Shown here: one piece after another, positions 10,490-25,359 of the stretch
Numbering within the stretch: the stretch's first letter is position 1
Layout of the letters: every line of letters begins with the position of its first letter
Source of the DNA: Urechis unicinctus
Lineage: Eukaryota > Annelida > Polychaeta > Xenopneusta > Urechidae
NCBI GenBank assembly: GCA_034190875.2
Contig: CM067348.1
Location: 6,072,482 to 6,136,481, forward strand
Direction: 5' to 3'
Length of the DNA: 64,000 nt
Notes under the pieces: model-generated
Databases searched by the model: none
Seen by the model: only the letters and a program-made list of their open reading frames with translations
What the model was told of the DNA's origin: nothing
Position numbers and translations under genes: made by a program

Positions 10490-13200
10490 AGTCTGGGTAT
10501 AAGAGGCGATAAAGTCTTTGGCGCACTCAGAAATATTATTCATTATGATTCGTGGTAGACGTGAGCTAGTCGATTTGCTAGAAGCCCCTGTGCTAGAGGG
10601 TATGCGCCGCAATAAAATGATTATCCACAATATTGGATTTCTTCAGTCTATAATTGTATTACAACAAGAGTAACCCAGCACATGACATGACTGAAAAATT
10701 AGTGCAATGCTATAACGTCGACCATTACAAAGCAGCTGAAACAAGACTGACTTTGCGCGTCATTTCCGATTGTTTCTTGTGGAGGTGTTTACCACGGGTG
10801 ATACAGCTCGTATGAGAATAATTATGAGCGACACATGTTTGAACACGAAAGTCAGCACACCTTGTGATTAGCACTAGTGTTTTTTATTGAAATATTAATT
10901 GACCAATGATAATAAACAACAATAACTCTTTAGGCACCTGGTAGCATTTGTGCAAATTACCTTTTTCAATCACACAACATTTTGGATACTTTGAGGAATT
11001 CGGCTGTTTATCGGCGATGAGCATTCGCAAATAAGATGTCTATAACCCGGAGGCGTAGCGCATCACATTTTTCACAAACCATTGTTTCATCTTGACTATA
11101 AATTTAAATGAGTTGATCCATCTCGCATTTAAAACATTATCAAAGCATTAATATTTAGATAAATATATGTATTGAGCAGCAGTGCTATACTAGCCGTTTG
11201 CTTTTATTAAACAAATCGCTTACTGATGATCCATAATCAGTATCATCACCGACATCTGTAAATGTTGATTGGAATAAATAAGTCTTTTTACCAATAATGT
11301 TCATAAAGGATGTTTTTTTATCCTATTACATTGATGTGGTATTTAATCACATCGCTCTGCATGTACCACGGCAAATACCGTCAACATATATGCCTTGTGC
11401 TTTTGTCTGACATCAACACAACACTATATAACAGAGCTGTTGTCACTTGTCTCATCCTATGAGACATTTTGTATACCAATTCTATCAGCTCTGCAAAATG
11501 TGTTGGATTGTAGCAAGATATTATAGAAGTTTTAAATATTAAATGTAATTATGGCAGATCAAGATATTTTATGCCTCCAATACCAATTTCACAATAAAAT
11601 CATGGGTGTAAACCTATTTGGTATTATTGAAGTCATTGTTAAAAGCGACAGCAAATTAAATTTTGCAAATATTCTCAGGTTTTGTAGATTCCTTAAATGA
11701 TAGAACCATTACATGTGTATATTATATTAGTATCCGCATGTTAACCAATTGTGCGGAGAAAGCCAATGGTACGAAATAGGTGACAAAGGGGAAACTCTGA
11801 TGTAGCCTTTCATATGCGATGTTTCATGAATAAAATCGATTAAGTTAAGTTACAAGAATGAAGCCATAGCACATTGTGGCTGTACGCAGTGCGAAGTGGA
11901 AACCTCTAGTGTTCAAAACATTCAAGATACAGTAATATTTGCACCCTATATGCTTCCCATAATATACTATACTCCACTCTAGTTCCTCGCAATTAGATCA
12001 TTATCCTTGATATCGATTATTGCACTTATCTAAGCCTGATCACGTGTTCACATCAAGTCTCTCTAATCCAATGATCATGGATGTCCTCTTCCAATTGTCC
12101 AATACCAGTTCTGGATCCAATTATGATGCTTCGGTGTGTCTATTCAAATGGGTACACGTTCAGTTTTTTATTGATATATTTATCAATCACAACCACTATT
12201 GGAACCGTGGAAATAGTCTAATTTCTGTGAGATATTAAATATGTGTCAGAGCTTTTCATATTACTATGCATTTATATTTTATGAATATCTCATTCTACCC
12301 TATTTAAAGTAAACTGGGATGTATGATGAAACAATTTGTCATAAAATGATCACGTTGCTACATGGAAGGAGCCTACTGCTTCAGATGGAGGAACAAGTAA
12401 CTCCATTTCATCCGTAAATTAGTTGTTGGCTTCTCTTATTATACCAAACTGTTCATGGCTGCGGAAACGGCTGCCTGGGTTATTTAATTCTTCCGCATAT
12501 GCATTTAGCGGTTTGTCCATGGATACAGTACACACGTTTCTACTTTGCAATTTTGGTATAGGTGACGCCCGTTAAACATCAAAGTTTTTACTTGCAGATA
12601 TAAATATATATATACTAGCGCTTATTCGATATATTCATTCGATTCCAGATATACTACAATTTGCAAATTATTTGATCGCATCCGTTAGAGTACAATAGTA
12701 ACTCAGTGATGCCAATTGCATTCAAAGTCATTATGATTGTCTCTTTGGAGCACCCCACATTTTCACTCAACCGATTTCTTAATGAAGTCAAAGCGTATAA
12801 CGTCATATACTAATTATATTATATGGAAGCTTGGGCATCCCAGCAAATGTAAGTTGTGAAATATAAACGTCTTGCAGACAGATTGTGAAATATTTCACCC
12901 TTGCAGTCCTAATGCATAGTAATATTTTACTTGTTGGCGTAAAGTGCAATAAACGTGTGTAAATTGAGTGTATACAGACAGTACTTTTAGCGGGCTGGCG
13001 TAATTTTGGATGGTTGTCTGGGCTTTTCGTATTTGTTTTAAAGCAGACCTGAGTATATTTACAGGTAATGTGCTTCTACAGTGAGTATCACAGCAACGCC
13101 TGATACCCTAGAGTGGCTAGTTTAGAGGTAACATTACTATAATTTTATATACTATGTAGTTCAAAAAGTTATTTATTTTTATGTTAGTCAAAAATTGCCA
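10490..13200. other. No supported gene
   Basis: About 2.7 kb of AT-rich unique sequence with no splice-bounded coding segment or recognised repeat family. The few open frames are short and of low-complexity composition. Confidence 0.5.
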
Positions 13201-13204
13201 AGTT

Positions 13205-13925
13205 ATGTTGTGATGCTAGACGCATCGAAGGCATTAGATAGGGTAAATTATGTTAAATTGTTTAAATTGATGATACGAAGAGGTATGTGTTCTACTAACG
13301 TAATGTTGCCCCTATATATATAATTAAACCAATCGTTATTAGTTAAATGGGGGTTGGATGTGTCTGACGCATTACAATGCAGTAATGGCATTAAGGAGGT
13401 CGGGGTATTATCAGCGATTCTTTCTTGTATTGTTATGGACGAGCTGCTCAAACGTCTTGAACATAGTAATGTTGGTTGTCATGTCCGTCATCAGTTTATG
13501 GGTGCATTGTGATATGCCGACGACTTAACACCCCTTGCTCTCTAAGTCACTGCTGCCGAGCTTATGATTTCAATATGTGAATGTAATTTTCAATAGTGAA
13601 AAACGTGTGTTGCTGTGCTACAATATACCACAATGTAATACTGATCTTGAATTACGGCTGAAAAAAGGCAGTTTACCTGGGAAGTTATATTAGTCATGAA
13701 TATAACGATGCGAATATCGAAAAGGTTGCAGGAGAATTATTTTATCGTACTAACATTTTGATGTCCAGATACGGTTTTTGTCGCACCGACGTCCATACAA
13801 AGCTATTTGATACCATTTGTCAAGTTTCTATGGCAGTCTTTTATGGAAATTGGATTTAATGTCTCTTGCTAAAATAATTGCTGCTTGGCGAAATTGTATT
13901 ATGAGAGTTCTTAAGCCTGCACGAA
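13205..13925 (+). pseudogene. LINE reverse transcriptase fragment, broken
   Basis: Pieces in shifting frames read, in order: LDASKALDRVNYVKLF (RT palm motif, 13210 on), a stop-riddled stretch, then NGIKEVGVLSAILSCIVMDE (corresponding to the usual NGVKQGGVLSP motif), GCHVRHQFMGAL, a TGA, and YADD at about 13513, the RT catalytic box. A later piece (about 13690-13850, GELFYRTNILMSRYGF ... FDTICQVSMAVFYG) and SLAKIIAAWRNCIMRVL match the C-terminal part of LINE ORF2 as I recall it. At least two stops and several frameshifts show it is dead. Its right end coincides with the left edge of the 3.6-kb duplicated segment. Confidence 0.75.
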
Positions 13926-14323
13926 ATCTGTCAGCAGCGCGAAGCCCGTATGTTGACATCTCTAACACTTGCAAAGGCCGATGAGCTTCATACGTTCCTA
14001 TGCATAAATTTAATTGCATTTCATATTTATATTGCCTACCAACTCTTGAACTTTTGTAAAAATTCGATTTGCGAATAAATACTATATACATATACATATT
14101 ACGGTACAAATAACGTAAATGGTAATATTAAATCATGCTACCCTCACGACGTATTTCATGCGAATCGGGCTCATTTGCTCATCGAGTAAATAGATCAAAG
14201 GAAATGTATAATACACATATTTTGTCCCACTACCGCAACGTATTTTGTTTCCTGGACCACACAATATCGACAATACTAATATACGTGTGTACATGTATAC
14301 ACATGTATAAATATGTAAATATG

Positions 14324-14325
<2 letters not shown>

Positions 14326-14379
<54 letters not shown>

Positions 14380-14404
14380 TATATATACAAATATATATAT
14401 ATAC

Positions 14405-14436
<32 letters not shown>

Positions 14437-14475
14437 TTTTATATATGTATACATTTATATATATATACATTTATA
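14326..14475. repeat. (AT)n array in copy 1
   Basis: Mostly (AT)n with ATAC and AAAT interruptions. The matching array in copy 2 (about 17990-18130) is shorter. Confidence 0.95.
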
Positions 14476-16512
14476 CATTTATATGTGCATATTATTATAT
14501 ATAACATATAACCTGACTTTCCCCACACAATATGCTTAGAGTACCATACATGTGGCAACACAACTGCTCTTGAAAATGTAAGATACCATGAGTTTAGTTT
14601 AGGTATCACCCTTGGGTGGTATTTGAAGAGTTCCTCCCTGTTTACTGTGACACTACCAACAACGTTAAAGTTGAGGCCAATACAGAATTGTGAGTAACAC
14701 TGTCCAGTCCTTCACAAAGGCTAAACTAAAGCGGCCTGAGCTCAAGCTGTCGAGCAACATTATCGAAAACTTTAAAAACTTAAAATGCGTTTTGAGGATT
14801 ACTGTGCTCAAGCGGATTACAGGGACTCAGCCAGGAACCGTAACACAGACAAAGCTGGGTATCATGCAATATCTAAGCTACAGCTTGCCGTCCCCGGTCC
14901 TTCTACCCGGATGAGGCTCTCCCGTTGCTTCGGTACACAATCACGCCACAGGTCCCGGATGCGTCCTGACTCAAGCATATCGAACATAATGACAGATACT
15001 GTGGTATATCATTATCACTGTTTTGTTACTTGTTAAAGGTACTTATAATAACAGCATATCATCGACGTGACGGAATGGACGCCGCCATCATACTCCCAAA
15101 CCGGAAGAAGTAATATAGCTGGATGCAAATACAGAAATCTTTATACAGACAAGAATTGCTACAGTCGTAGCTAAACTGTTTAATGTTACCTGATATGTGA
15201 GGAATAGGCAGCCATCAAAAACCAGTTAACTAGGTAATGAGTGTGAATCATTGTTGCAATTCGTACGGGTTGAATGATCGTCGAAATATTGTTTGCTAGT
15301 ACTTTAGAGATATATCTCCCTGAGTATTAATGGACACGGATTAGCCGTACGCAATCATACTAAGCTATTGACACAACACGTGATCTATTCGCAGTTATCC
15401 ATACTTGACAAATGTGTTGGGTAAAATACATCGCCCCAGTTTAATGCTGATGCTAATTATAAGGCACACACCAGTGCAGAGGTGGGATAGCGTTAGCAAG
15501 GTTCTCACGCAGGCGATCAAAGTGTTGGTTGCGTATACACTGTTTTGTTGGCCGTGCGAGAAGATGGCCTGGTATGCAGAGCAATAACCATGTACTCCTG
15601 CAAACTAAACACAAACAAGCTAATGGACGGAAACACGCCTGCAGGTGATGTTTGCGTGTGAGAGAACAAATAGCATTGTGCATAAAACTGACAGCACTGC
15701 ATTCGTCTACGAACGTTTCGACGACAGATTTCAAACCCAGTCTGATGCTTTTATGATGCGTCACGTTTTGTTTCACAAATATCACTATTAAACAAAACAA
15801 ATAACGTTATATGATTATATATCTAGTTGGAGTAAGGTATGGTAATCGAAGAATCTTAAAGTTCGAGGCACATTTTCTATTGATAATATGTTTTTCTTTT
15901 AAGTTATTCTAATGACACTTTTGTTCTGGTGATACAATGAACGCAACCACTCCTTGCTAGTTAAAACCATTCACGAAGAAGAACTAAAGCATACACAATG
16001 TGCCAAGTTTACAATAATCTGCTCGCTCTTTAAATTGATTGATATCTTTTATATGCCTTACATAGCATAATGCCAAGGTGATTTCTTTGTCAAACAGCAT
16101 CAAAAGGGGAGTAAATGCATGACACATTAAATAACTGTGATTTACCAAACTATTTTGTTCCCGTGTACCACTGGGTCATGTCAGAAGCATTAGCTGATGT
16201 AGGTGGCATGTATCATATGTACCGGGCCCTGACATCTCAAAGGTATGCTTTTGTTATCAATTTTAGTTGGTAATTTGCAATTAATTCATGTAAAATAACG
16301 AAATAAACACCTGCTTAATTGATGCCTGTTGTCTATTTTCTGTTGCAAAGTGCCTATATTAATATTTCTGATGTTGATCATGAAATAATTGATCTACCTA
16401 TCAATTGGGACTGTTATATATAAGTTATACCCTGATTATTCTGAAAGGAGGCTAACTGCAGCGATGAGGATGAGGGTGATAAATATTATAGCACTGTTGG
16501 CGTTAATTATAT

Positions 16513-16660
16513 CTTCATATGTGATGATTATGATGATGATTATTCTGACGATGATAATGATGATGATGATGATATCAATGATGATGATGATGATAATGAT
16601 GATGATGATGAGGATGATGATGATGATGATGATGAGGATGAGGATGATGATGATTGGAAT
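16513..16660. repeat. (GAT)n array in copy 1
   Basis: GAT/GAG trinucleotides read as poly-Met, poly-Asp or poly-Ile depending on frame. The equivalent array in copy 2 is at 20166-20310. Its overlapping open frames are repeat artefacts. Confidence 0.95.
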
Positions 16661-17586
16661 GAGGATGATAGAAATGGCCGTCACTGCAGGGAATATCCCC
16701 AAATACTAGCAAATTAAAGTTTATTGCGCCGAATGAAGTTTTTACTGGACCATAACGCCATGAATCGTGCAAAGTATGGGTAAAATAAAAGACCAGCAAA
16801 GAATATAGTGAGTCTATCTTGGTTTTCAGAGCATAACCGCAACCAACACATGTCATCTTTTATGCCGGGTTTGAAGTATATATTGAAGCTGAAGGTTAGT
16901 TATTAATCGATATGTTCATATGTCAGCCTTAAGCATAGATAAGATGAACAACCTGTTAAACAAACCACCCGATGGCTTCATGGATAGATCACAAGGCATT
17001 ATGTGTGCAATTAATCAAATATCTTACTCGGCTTACCGTGTCAGTAATACCGACATGTTGAGTCAAACCAGCTACAATATAATCTAACTGTACAATCTGA
17101 CCTGGGGTACTGTTGAATAAACGTGGAGCAGTTTATTATTCTTAGCCCACACACTGCTATTAAACGTAAAGCTTTCTTCTAAGTAAGGGAAAGGAGGTTT
17201 TCGGTTTCATGTATTTATGTCAATTACATATATGTTTATGTTGCAGGACAAAATAAGCTTTTTATTGCAACTACTACCAGGATGCGTGGTGAAACACCTC
17301 AAAACGGAATCGCACTCAAACAGTAATAGAGTTTGCACAGTGACTGTTTGAGCCCTTCTAGGGCCTGCTAAATTCCTATCAGATTTGTTTTTGGTTCTTT
17401 GACATAGTGTATGACTCGCAGCGAAAAGGCATTTAATTATTCACCATCTGTAGGCTGTTGCTGTAACGGACTAATCTACACCGGAGTATTTAACATGTCG
17501 CACGAGTAAGCAATTTACCTACTCAATGTTTTTTAAGATTGATAAAGTATTTGCTTAAGACAGGGCAACAATATGCGATTTGCAAA

Positions 17587-17988
17587 AAATCTGTCAGCAG
17601 CGCGAAGCCCGTATGTTGACATCTCTAACCCTCGCAAAGGCTGATGAGCTTCATACGTTCCTATGCATAAATTTAATTGCATTTCATATTTATATTGCCT
17701 ACCAACTCTTGAACTTTTGTAAAAATTCGATTTGCGAATAAATACTATATACATATACATATTACGGTACAAATAACGTAAATGGTAATATTTAATCGTG
17801 CTACCCTCACGACATATTTCATGCGAATCGGGCTCATTTGCTCATCGAGTAAATAGATCAAAGGAAATGTATAATACACATATGTTGTCCCACTACCGCA
17901 ACGTATTTTGTTTCCTGGACCACACAATATCGACAATACTAATATACGTGTCTACATGTATACACGTGTATAAATATGTAAACATGTG

Positions 17989-18034
<46 letters not shown>

Positions 18035-21000
18035 TATATATATACAAATATATATATATACATATATATATATAAATATATATATATATATTTTTATATA
18101 TGTATACATTTATATATATATATACATTTATACATTTATATGTGCATATTATTATATATACATATAACCTGACTTTCCATACACAATATGCTTAGAGTAC
18201 CATACATGAGGCAACACAACTGCTCTTGAAAATGTAAGATACCATGAGGTCAGTTTAGGTATCACCCTTGGGTGGTATTTGGGGAGTTCCTCCCTGTTTA
18301 CTGTGACACTACCAACACCGTAAAAGTTGAGGCCAATACAGAATAGTGAGTAACACTGTCCAGTCCTTCACTAAGGCTAAACTAAAGCGGCCTGAGTTCA
18401 AGCTGTCGAGCAACATTATCGAAAGCTTTGAAAACTTAAAATGCGTTTTGAGGATTACTGTGCTCAAGCGGATTACAGGGACTCAGCCAGGAACCGTAAC
18501 ACAGACAAAGCTGGGTATTATGCAATACCTAAGCTACAGCTTGCCGTCCCCGGTCCTCCTACCAGGATGAGGCTCTCCCGTTGCTTCGGTACACAATCAC
18601 CCCACAGGTTCCGGATGCGTCCTGACTCAAGCATATCGAACATAATGACAGATACTGTGGTATATCATTATCACTGTTTTGTTACTTGTTAAAGGTACTT
18701 ATAATAACAGCATATCATCGACGTGACGGAATGGACGCCGCCATCATACTCCCAAACCGGAAGAAGTTATATAGCTGGATGCAAATACAGAAATTTTTAT
18801 ACAGACAGGAATTGCTACAGTCGTAGCTAAACTGTTTAATGTTACCTGATATGTGAGGAATAGGCAGCCATCAAAAACCAGTTAACTAGGTAATGAGTGT
18901 TAATCATTGTTGCAATTCGTACGGGTTGAATGATCGTCGAAATATTGTTTGCTAGTACTTTAGAGATATATCTCCCTGAGTATTAATGGACACGGATTAG
19001 CCGTGCGCAATCATACTAAGCTATTGACACAACACGTGATCTATTCGCAGTTATCCATACTTGACAAAGTTGTTGGGTAAAATACATCGCCCCAGTTTAA
19101 TGCTGATGCTAATTATAAGGCACACACCAGTGCAGAGGTGGGATTGCGTTAGCAAGGTTCTCACGCAGGCGATCAAAGTGCTGGTTGCGTATTCATTGTT
19201 TTGTTGGCCGTGCGAGAAGATGGCCTGGTATGCAGAGCAATAACCATGTACTACCGCAAACTAAAAACAAACAGGCTAATGGACGGAAACACGCCTGCAG
19301 GTGATGTTTGCGTGTGAGAGAACAAATAGCATTGTGCATAAAACTGACAGCACTGCATTCGTCTACGAACGTTTCGACGACAGATTTCAAACCTGATGCT
19401 TTTATGATGCGCCACGTTTTGCTTCACAAATAACACTATTAAACAAAACAAATAACGTTATATGATTATATATCTAGTTGGAGTAAGGTATGGTAATCGA
19501 AGAATCTTAAAGTTCGAGGCACATTTTCTATTGATAATATGTTTTTCTTTTAAGTTATTCTAATGACACTTTTGTTCTGGTGATACAATGAACGCAACCA
19601 CTCCTTGCTAGTTAAAACCATTCACGAAGAAGAACTAAAGCTTACACAATGTGCCAAGTTTACAATAATCTGCTCGCTCTTTTAATTGATTGATATCTTT
19701 TATATGCCTTACATAGCATAATGCCAAGGTGATTTGTTTGTCAAACAGCATCAAAAGGGGTGTAAATGCATGACACATTAAATAACGGTGATTTACCAAA
19801 CAATTTTGTTCCTGTGTACCACTGGGCCATGTCAGAAGCATTAGCTGATGTAGGTGGCATGTATCATATGTACCAGGCCCTGACATCTAAAAGGTATGCT
19901 TTTGTTATCAATTTTAGTTGGTAATTTGCAATTAATTCATGTAAAATAACGAAATAAACACCTGCTTAATTGATGCCTGTTGTCTATTTTCTGTTGCAAA
20001 TTGCCTATATTAATATTTCTGTTGTTGATCATGAAATAATTGATCTACCTATCAATTGGGACTGTTATATATAAGTTATATCCTGGTTATTCTGAAAGGA
20101 GGCTAACTGCAGCGATGAGGATGAGGGTGATAAATATTATAGCACTGTTGGCGATAATTATATCTTCATATGATGATTATGATGATGATAATTCTGACGA
20201 TGATAATGATGATGATGATATCAATGATGATGATGATGATAATGATGATGATAATGAGTATGATGATGATGATGAGGATGAGGATGAGGATGAGGATGAT
20301 GATGATTGGAATGAGGATGATAGTAATGGCCGTCACTGCAAATACTAGAAAATTAAAGTTTATTGCGCCGAATGAAGTTTTTACTGGACCATAACGCCAT
20401 GAATCGTGCAAAGTATGGGTAAAATAAAAGACCAGCAAAGAATATAGTGAGTCTATCTTGGTTTTCAGAGCATAACCACAACCAACACATGTCATCTTTT
20501 ATGCCGGGTTTGAAGTATATATTGAAGCTGAAGGTTAGTTATTAATCGATATGTTCATATTTCAGCCTTAAGCATAGATAAGATGAACAACCTGTTAAAC
20601 AAACCACCCGATGGCTTCATGGATAGATCACTAGCCATTATGTGTGCAATTAATCAAATATCTTACTCGGCTTACCGTGTCAGTAATACCGACATGTTGA
20701 GTCAAACCAGCTACAATATAATCTAACTGCACAATCTGACCTGGGGTACTATTGAATAAACGTGGAGCACTTTATTATTCTTAGCCCACACACTGCTATT
20801 AAACGTAAAGCTTTCTTATAAGTAAGGGAAAGGAGGTTTTCGGTTTCATGTATTTATGTCAATTACATATATGTTTATGTTGCAGGACAAAATAAGCTTT
20901 TTATTGCAACTACTACCAGGATGCGTGGTGAAACACATCAAAACGGAATCGTACTCAAAAAGTAATAGAGTTTGCACAGTGACTGTTTGAGCCCTTCTAG

Positions 21001-21164
21001 GGCCTGCTAAATTCCTATCAGATTTGTTTTTGGTTCTTTGACATAGTGTATGACTCGCAGCAAAAAAGCATTTAATTATTCACCATCTGTAGGCTGTTGC
21101 TGTAACGGACTAAACTACACTGGAGTATTTAACATGTCGCACGAGTAAGCAATTTACCTACTCA
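17587..21164. repeat. 3.6-kb tandem segmental duplication, copy 2
   Basis: Second copy of 13922-17525, separated from copy 1 by 61 bases (17526-17586). It lacks the LINE sequence that precedes copy 1. It contains an (AT)n array at about 17990-18130 and a (GAT)n array at about 20166-20310. The right edge is sharp: after CCTACTCA the copies diverge at once. Confidence 0.9.
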
Positions 21165-24100
21165 CTCCATCAAGGATGTTTCAATCAACTGACTTACTCT
21201 TAAGAGGTAATGTTCGTTATGTAATTAATTGACAGCCATTGCCTTGCAGAGAGCTTGTTAAGGTGGTAAAGAAACCTTCATCATTACAAAAATAAGTATT
21301 TGACATAGATACTGGCTCGTTTGGGACTCATATTAGCTGCTTATTGCACAATACCACATTAATTAAAAGTGACTCAATTGGGACTACGTGTTTTGCGTAC
21401 ACATATCTAGTACCAAATTATATGTCTGCAAAATGATGTTTAACGACCCAAGCCCTATTGTATTGCCAGGCGTTGTTTTATGATAGACAAATCGCATTAA
21501 TTAATGTGGATGATGGTATGTACTTAATTTGTAAAACGTAATTATCGTGAGTCGATACTGTTCGAGCCTCTGACTAGTGCCGGGTATACCTGCACTTTGA
21601 CTGATTTCAAAGGGAATAGTGACCGTCATATAGCGCCTCTCATTGACAAGGCCGCTCATACACGCTTTTGTGGCAATTATACCAGCCATCAGAAAATGTT
21701 TTGCTCTATCCTTAACATTAATGAGATGTGTTTGTCATCCTATTAGAAGAAGGCGGTTAGTTTGCTTTGATGCTGTTTGATTTAGATCTCATCTTGTCTA
21801 GGGGAATCTATAAGAGATTTGAAGTATCTGCTTCAAGATACTTCCCCTTCAACTGCGATTTAGAGTCTCCATTCATACAAAGCCGCCTAAGCCTCTATCC
21901 GCCCTGTTTGTCCGTCATCAACGAGAAGAGCCGAGCGGAGGCTTTAACAGCTTGTTGTTTGTTACATTGTTTGGTTTCCGACGAGTAACCCCACACGGCC
22001 TGTCACATACTTAAGGCTTCCCTTCCCAATTATGCTGGTTTTATTATAGTGAGGAAAGCGCGAACATATCTTGATCATCGCGAACATTCGATGGTTGAGG
22101 TATATTCAGAAATAATTCAACACACTGCTGATAAATCGGAGATGGCTTTTGGGAGCAGGTTCGTATATATGTGCAGTTTCCATCTCTAATCAGAGATCGC
22201 GTCGTCGTAGGTGCATACGCAATAATATTGATAGCCGTTCCGTGGTTTTGTTTTACACATAGATAATTTGTAACGGCAACAATGCTTGACATTCGATATT
22301 TCTCGAGCGGTGGCAATATGCCAAATGTATCGCAATTATGTCGGCATACAGTCGATGATATGTACCTTTAACGATACTTATCTCATACTAGCTCGACTTC
22401 CAATCCAATTTGAGTAGATTATTTTGATGTTTGATACTGTAAGTTATTGAATGTTCTGTCCGATAGTAAGGCAGACGCAAAAACGCCAATCAACAGGGGA
22501 CACATATGTAATCAAGATCCATCGGCCAAGGTGGAGCTTTACAAATGATTAAGGCACATGGTTGAGATGATTGTTGCAATATTAGTAAATGGGTTTTTTT
22601 TATCTTTTCCATATTGTTTCATCGATTTGTTATTTTTGACGAGACGTGTATTTCGTATCAGCTATGGCTCGCGGTAGACGCTACAATACATTCGGAGCCG
22701 AAAAAGGCCGAGTTGGAGGGATAATATCACACAATCGTTGGGTTGCGTATGCGAAGTCACTGGTCCAGCCTTTTCTTTATATCGCATGTTTTTGTAAAAC
22801 ATTGTTTGGAGGCTGTTTTATGGGACCTCTGTATTGATATTTTATTGATGATCATATGTTCCATTGCTAAGGAAAATCGAGACATGTTAGAAGCAGTAAA
22901 ACAAATACTGTAAACGAGGCAACATCGTTGCCGGAAAACGCATCTTTAGTCAACCAACGTTCTTTAAATTGTTTCACAAGACAAGCGGTTAACTAATGCT
23001 CACGCACCAACACTGGCCCCTCCAAATCTGACACGGTCCTCACTCCCATTTCTTGCAGCGTTAACCATCATTCGATGCGAGCGGAGAAGAGAGATTGAAA
23101 TGAAACCCGCATTTCAGCGCGTATCATTGCTTAGATCGACGAGCTGACACGGTTCATAATAGCATCGTCTTGAGATGAAACATATTTGATTCTGACGGGT
23201 AGTACACGTCAAGTGAGCCTAAGATATCCTGGGATGTTTATGACCTAACTTTTTGCCCATAATATTAACTTACATGCACTATGGCGCAAAAATATAACGT
23301 AATGACATAATGTTGACGAAAGCTTAAAGCGCGCACGCAAACTTCGGTACAGGATCCCATAACAGCCGCTGTTGTCCAACCTGATTCGATAAATGGACTT
23401 TACTAAATCACACCTAATTTCCTTCGAGAGCCAGTCCACGCTGAGTATGATATTCAATAATTATCTGTCTAGCGCGGCATATAACTCACGATTAGGCTTT
23501 TGAACGCGTTCAGGGCCTCTGGACGTCTAGTCTGCAATCGATAATGCAACGTAGATATCGAGTTAAGTAATGCACAAGAGTTCATGTGAGAAGGTTTACT
23601 AGGTTGCATGTACGAATTGCGGATTGCATGCGAGGTTTTACCCTTAATTTTTAGGATCTATAAATAAAGAGCGCTTTATTCTTTTAGACTTCTTCTGGAA
23701 TCAGTTTTTCTTTGGTCTACGAAAGCTTGTTAGCTGGAAGTTTCCATTCAGCAACATTTCCATCAAATGCGCATTTTACCCGATCTTCGATCATTATTTG
23801 AGATCCATTCACGATGTCAATTAACGTAAAGCAGCCCTACCTAACTTCTGTGTCTTTCATCAAATGGTATTACCATTCCTATTTGATGCGAAGCTTTAGA
23901 CTGGCGCGAAAGAGGGTTTCATTTGCTCGTTGGGTGTTAAATTGGTGGCTAATAACTCCAAGTGGCCATATTGTCGGATTTCTACGGATTCCAACTTCCT
24001 GTCTTAGACGCGCAGGTCTGGGCTCGCATGTGACCAAACAAATGAATGCCCTTTAGTGTTGTCAATGTGTTACAATTTAGAGTGCTTAGATAATATGTTG

Positions 24101-24842
24101 TCATGATTCTGCAATTTGAAAGTACGAGTTATCGAATATTCTGCCCACATCTGAGAGCAAATCAAATGCTTAATGTGAGTTCGGAACGGTTTTCTCACCG
24201 CCACTTGGTTTAAAAGTGGCGCTCTAATGTAAGTTTAGTAAGATGTATTTAAGCACTATCACATATTAAATGTAGGACTGTGTACATTGAAAGGGAACAC
24301 ATTATGCATCGGTTTGAACCTACAATGTGGAGCATACTTATAGTTCGGTAAATAAGAGAATATTAAGGTCAGGATCGGGGACTATCGTTATCGTTTCGTA
24401 CCAGCATATATTTTAATGAACTATTGCATAAGTCGAAACCAAGGAAAGCGGACGAACATTTGAAATTGCATGCGACATGTAGGGCACATGGAGTTTTCAG
24501 TTCCGGATATCAATCAATATAAAGTGACGGATTGGTTGATGTAGGTGATATATCATCAGTGCTCTGAAGTCTCCCTGAGGTACACAACACATGATGCAAC
24601 TCAAGGTTAAGACGTACACAGGGCCTAAAACCGTATATATGCAATCACGAAACAAGCTAACATTAGTACGGGTATCCAAATTGGCTTACAACAAGTCAAA
24701 GACTGCTTATTGGATGCAGCTCGGACTGAAAGAGTAGGGATTCTCATTAATGCAAATTTAGTACAAATGTTGCGCGTAAATGTTTCTTGCAGGAAACGTT
24801 CGTGGTTGACTATCATGACCAAAGCAATATCATGCGAGATTA
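21165..24842. other. No supported gene
   Basis: About 3.7 kb without a supported gene. Short open frames (21767-21988, 22646-22837, 23814-24056) lack splice or family support. A small hairpin (GCCACTT/AAGTGGC) lies near 24200. Confidence 0.5.
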
Positions 24843-24843
24843 C

Positions 24844-25272
<429 letters not shown>

Positions 25273-25359
25273 CACAAGATTGGAGAAACAGAGAGACTTA
25301 GAGTTGGGATCCACCCACGCCGTAGGACGGTATGCCCAAAGTGGAACGACACCACGATA

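Larger units (their letters stand above)
13922..17525. repeat. 3.6-kb tandem segmental duplication, copy 1
   Basis: The sequence from AAATCTGTCAGCAG (13924) to AATTTACCTACTCA (17525) recurs at 17587-21164 in the same orientation, offset about 3.66 kb at the left end. Comparing 14690-15036 with 18346-18692, I count about 10 substitutions in 347 bases, near 97% identity. It includes (AT)n and (GAT)n arrays that differ in length between copies. Open frames near 14690-15036 are kept in both copies, but most differences change amino acids, which argues against a protein. No gene is recognised inside. Confidence 0.9.

Noticed and set aside
14690-15036. Two overlapping frames conserved in both 3.6-kb copies
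   Set aside because: Most of the ~10 differences between copies alter amino acids, so there is no sign of selection on a protein.
16389-16856. Poly-Met, poly-Asp and poly-Ile frames (and their copies at 20040-20495)
   Set aside because: They are translations of the (GAT)n microsatellite.
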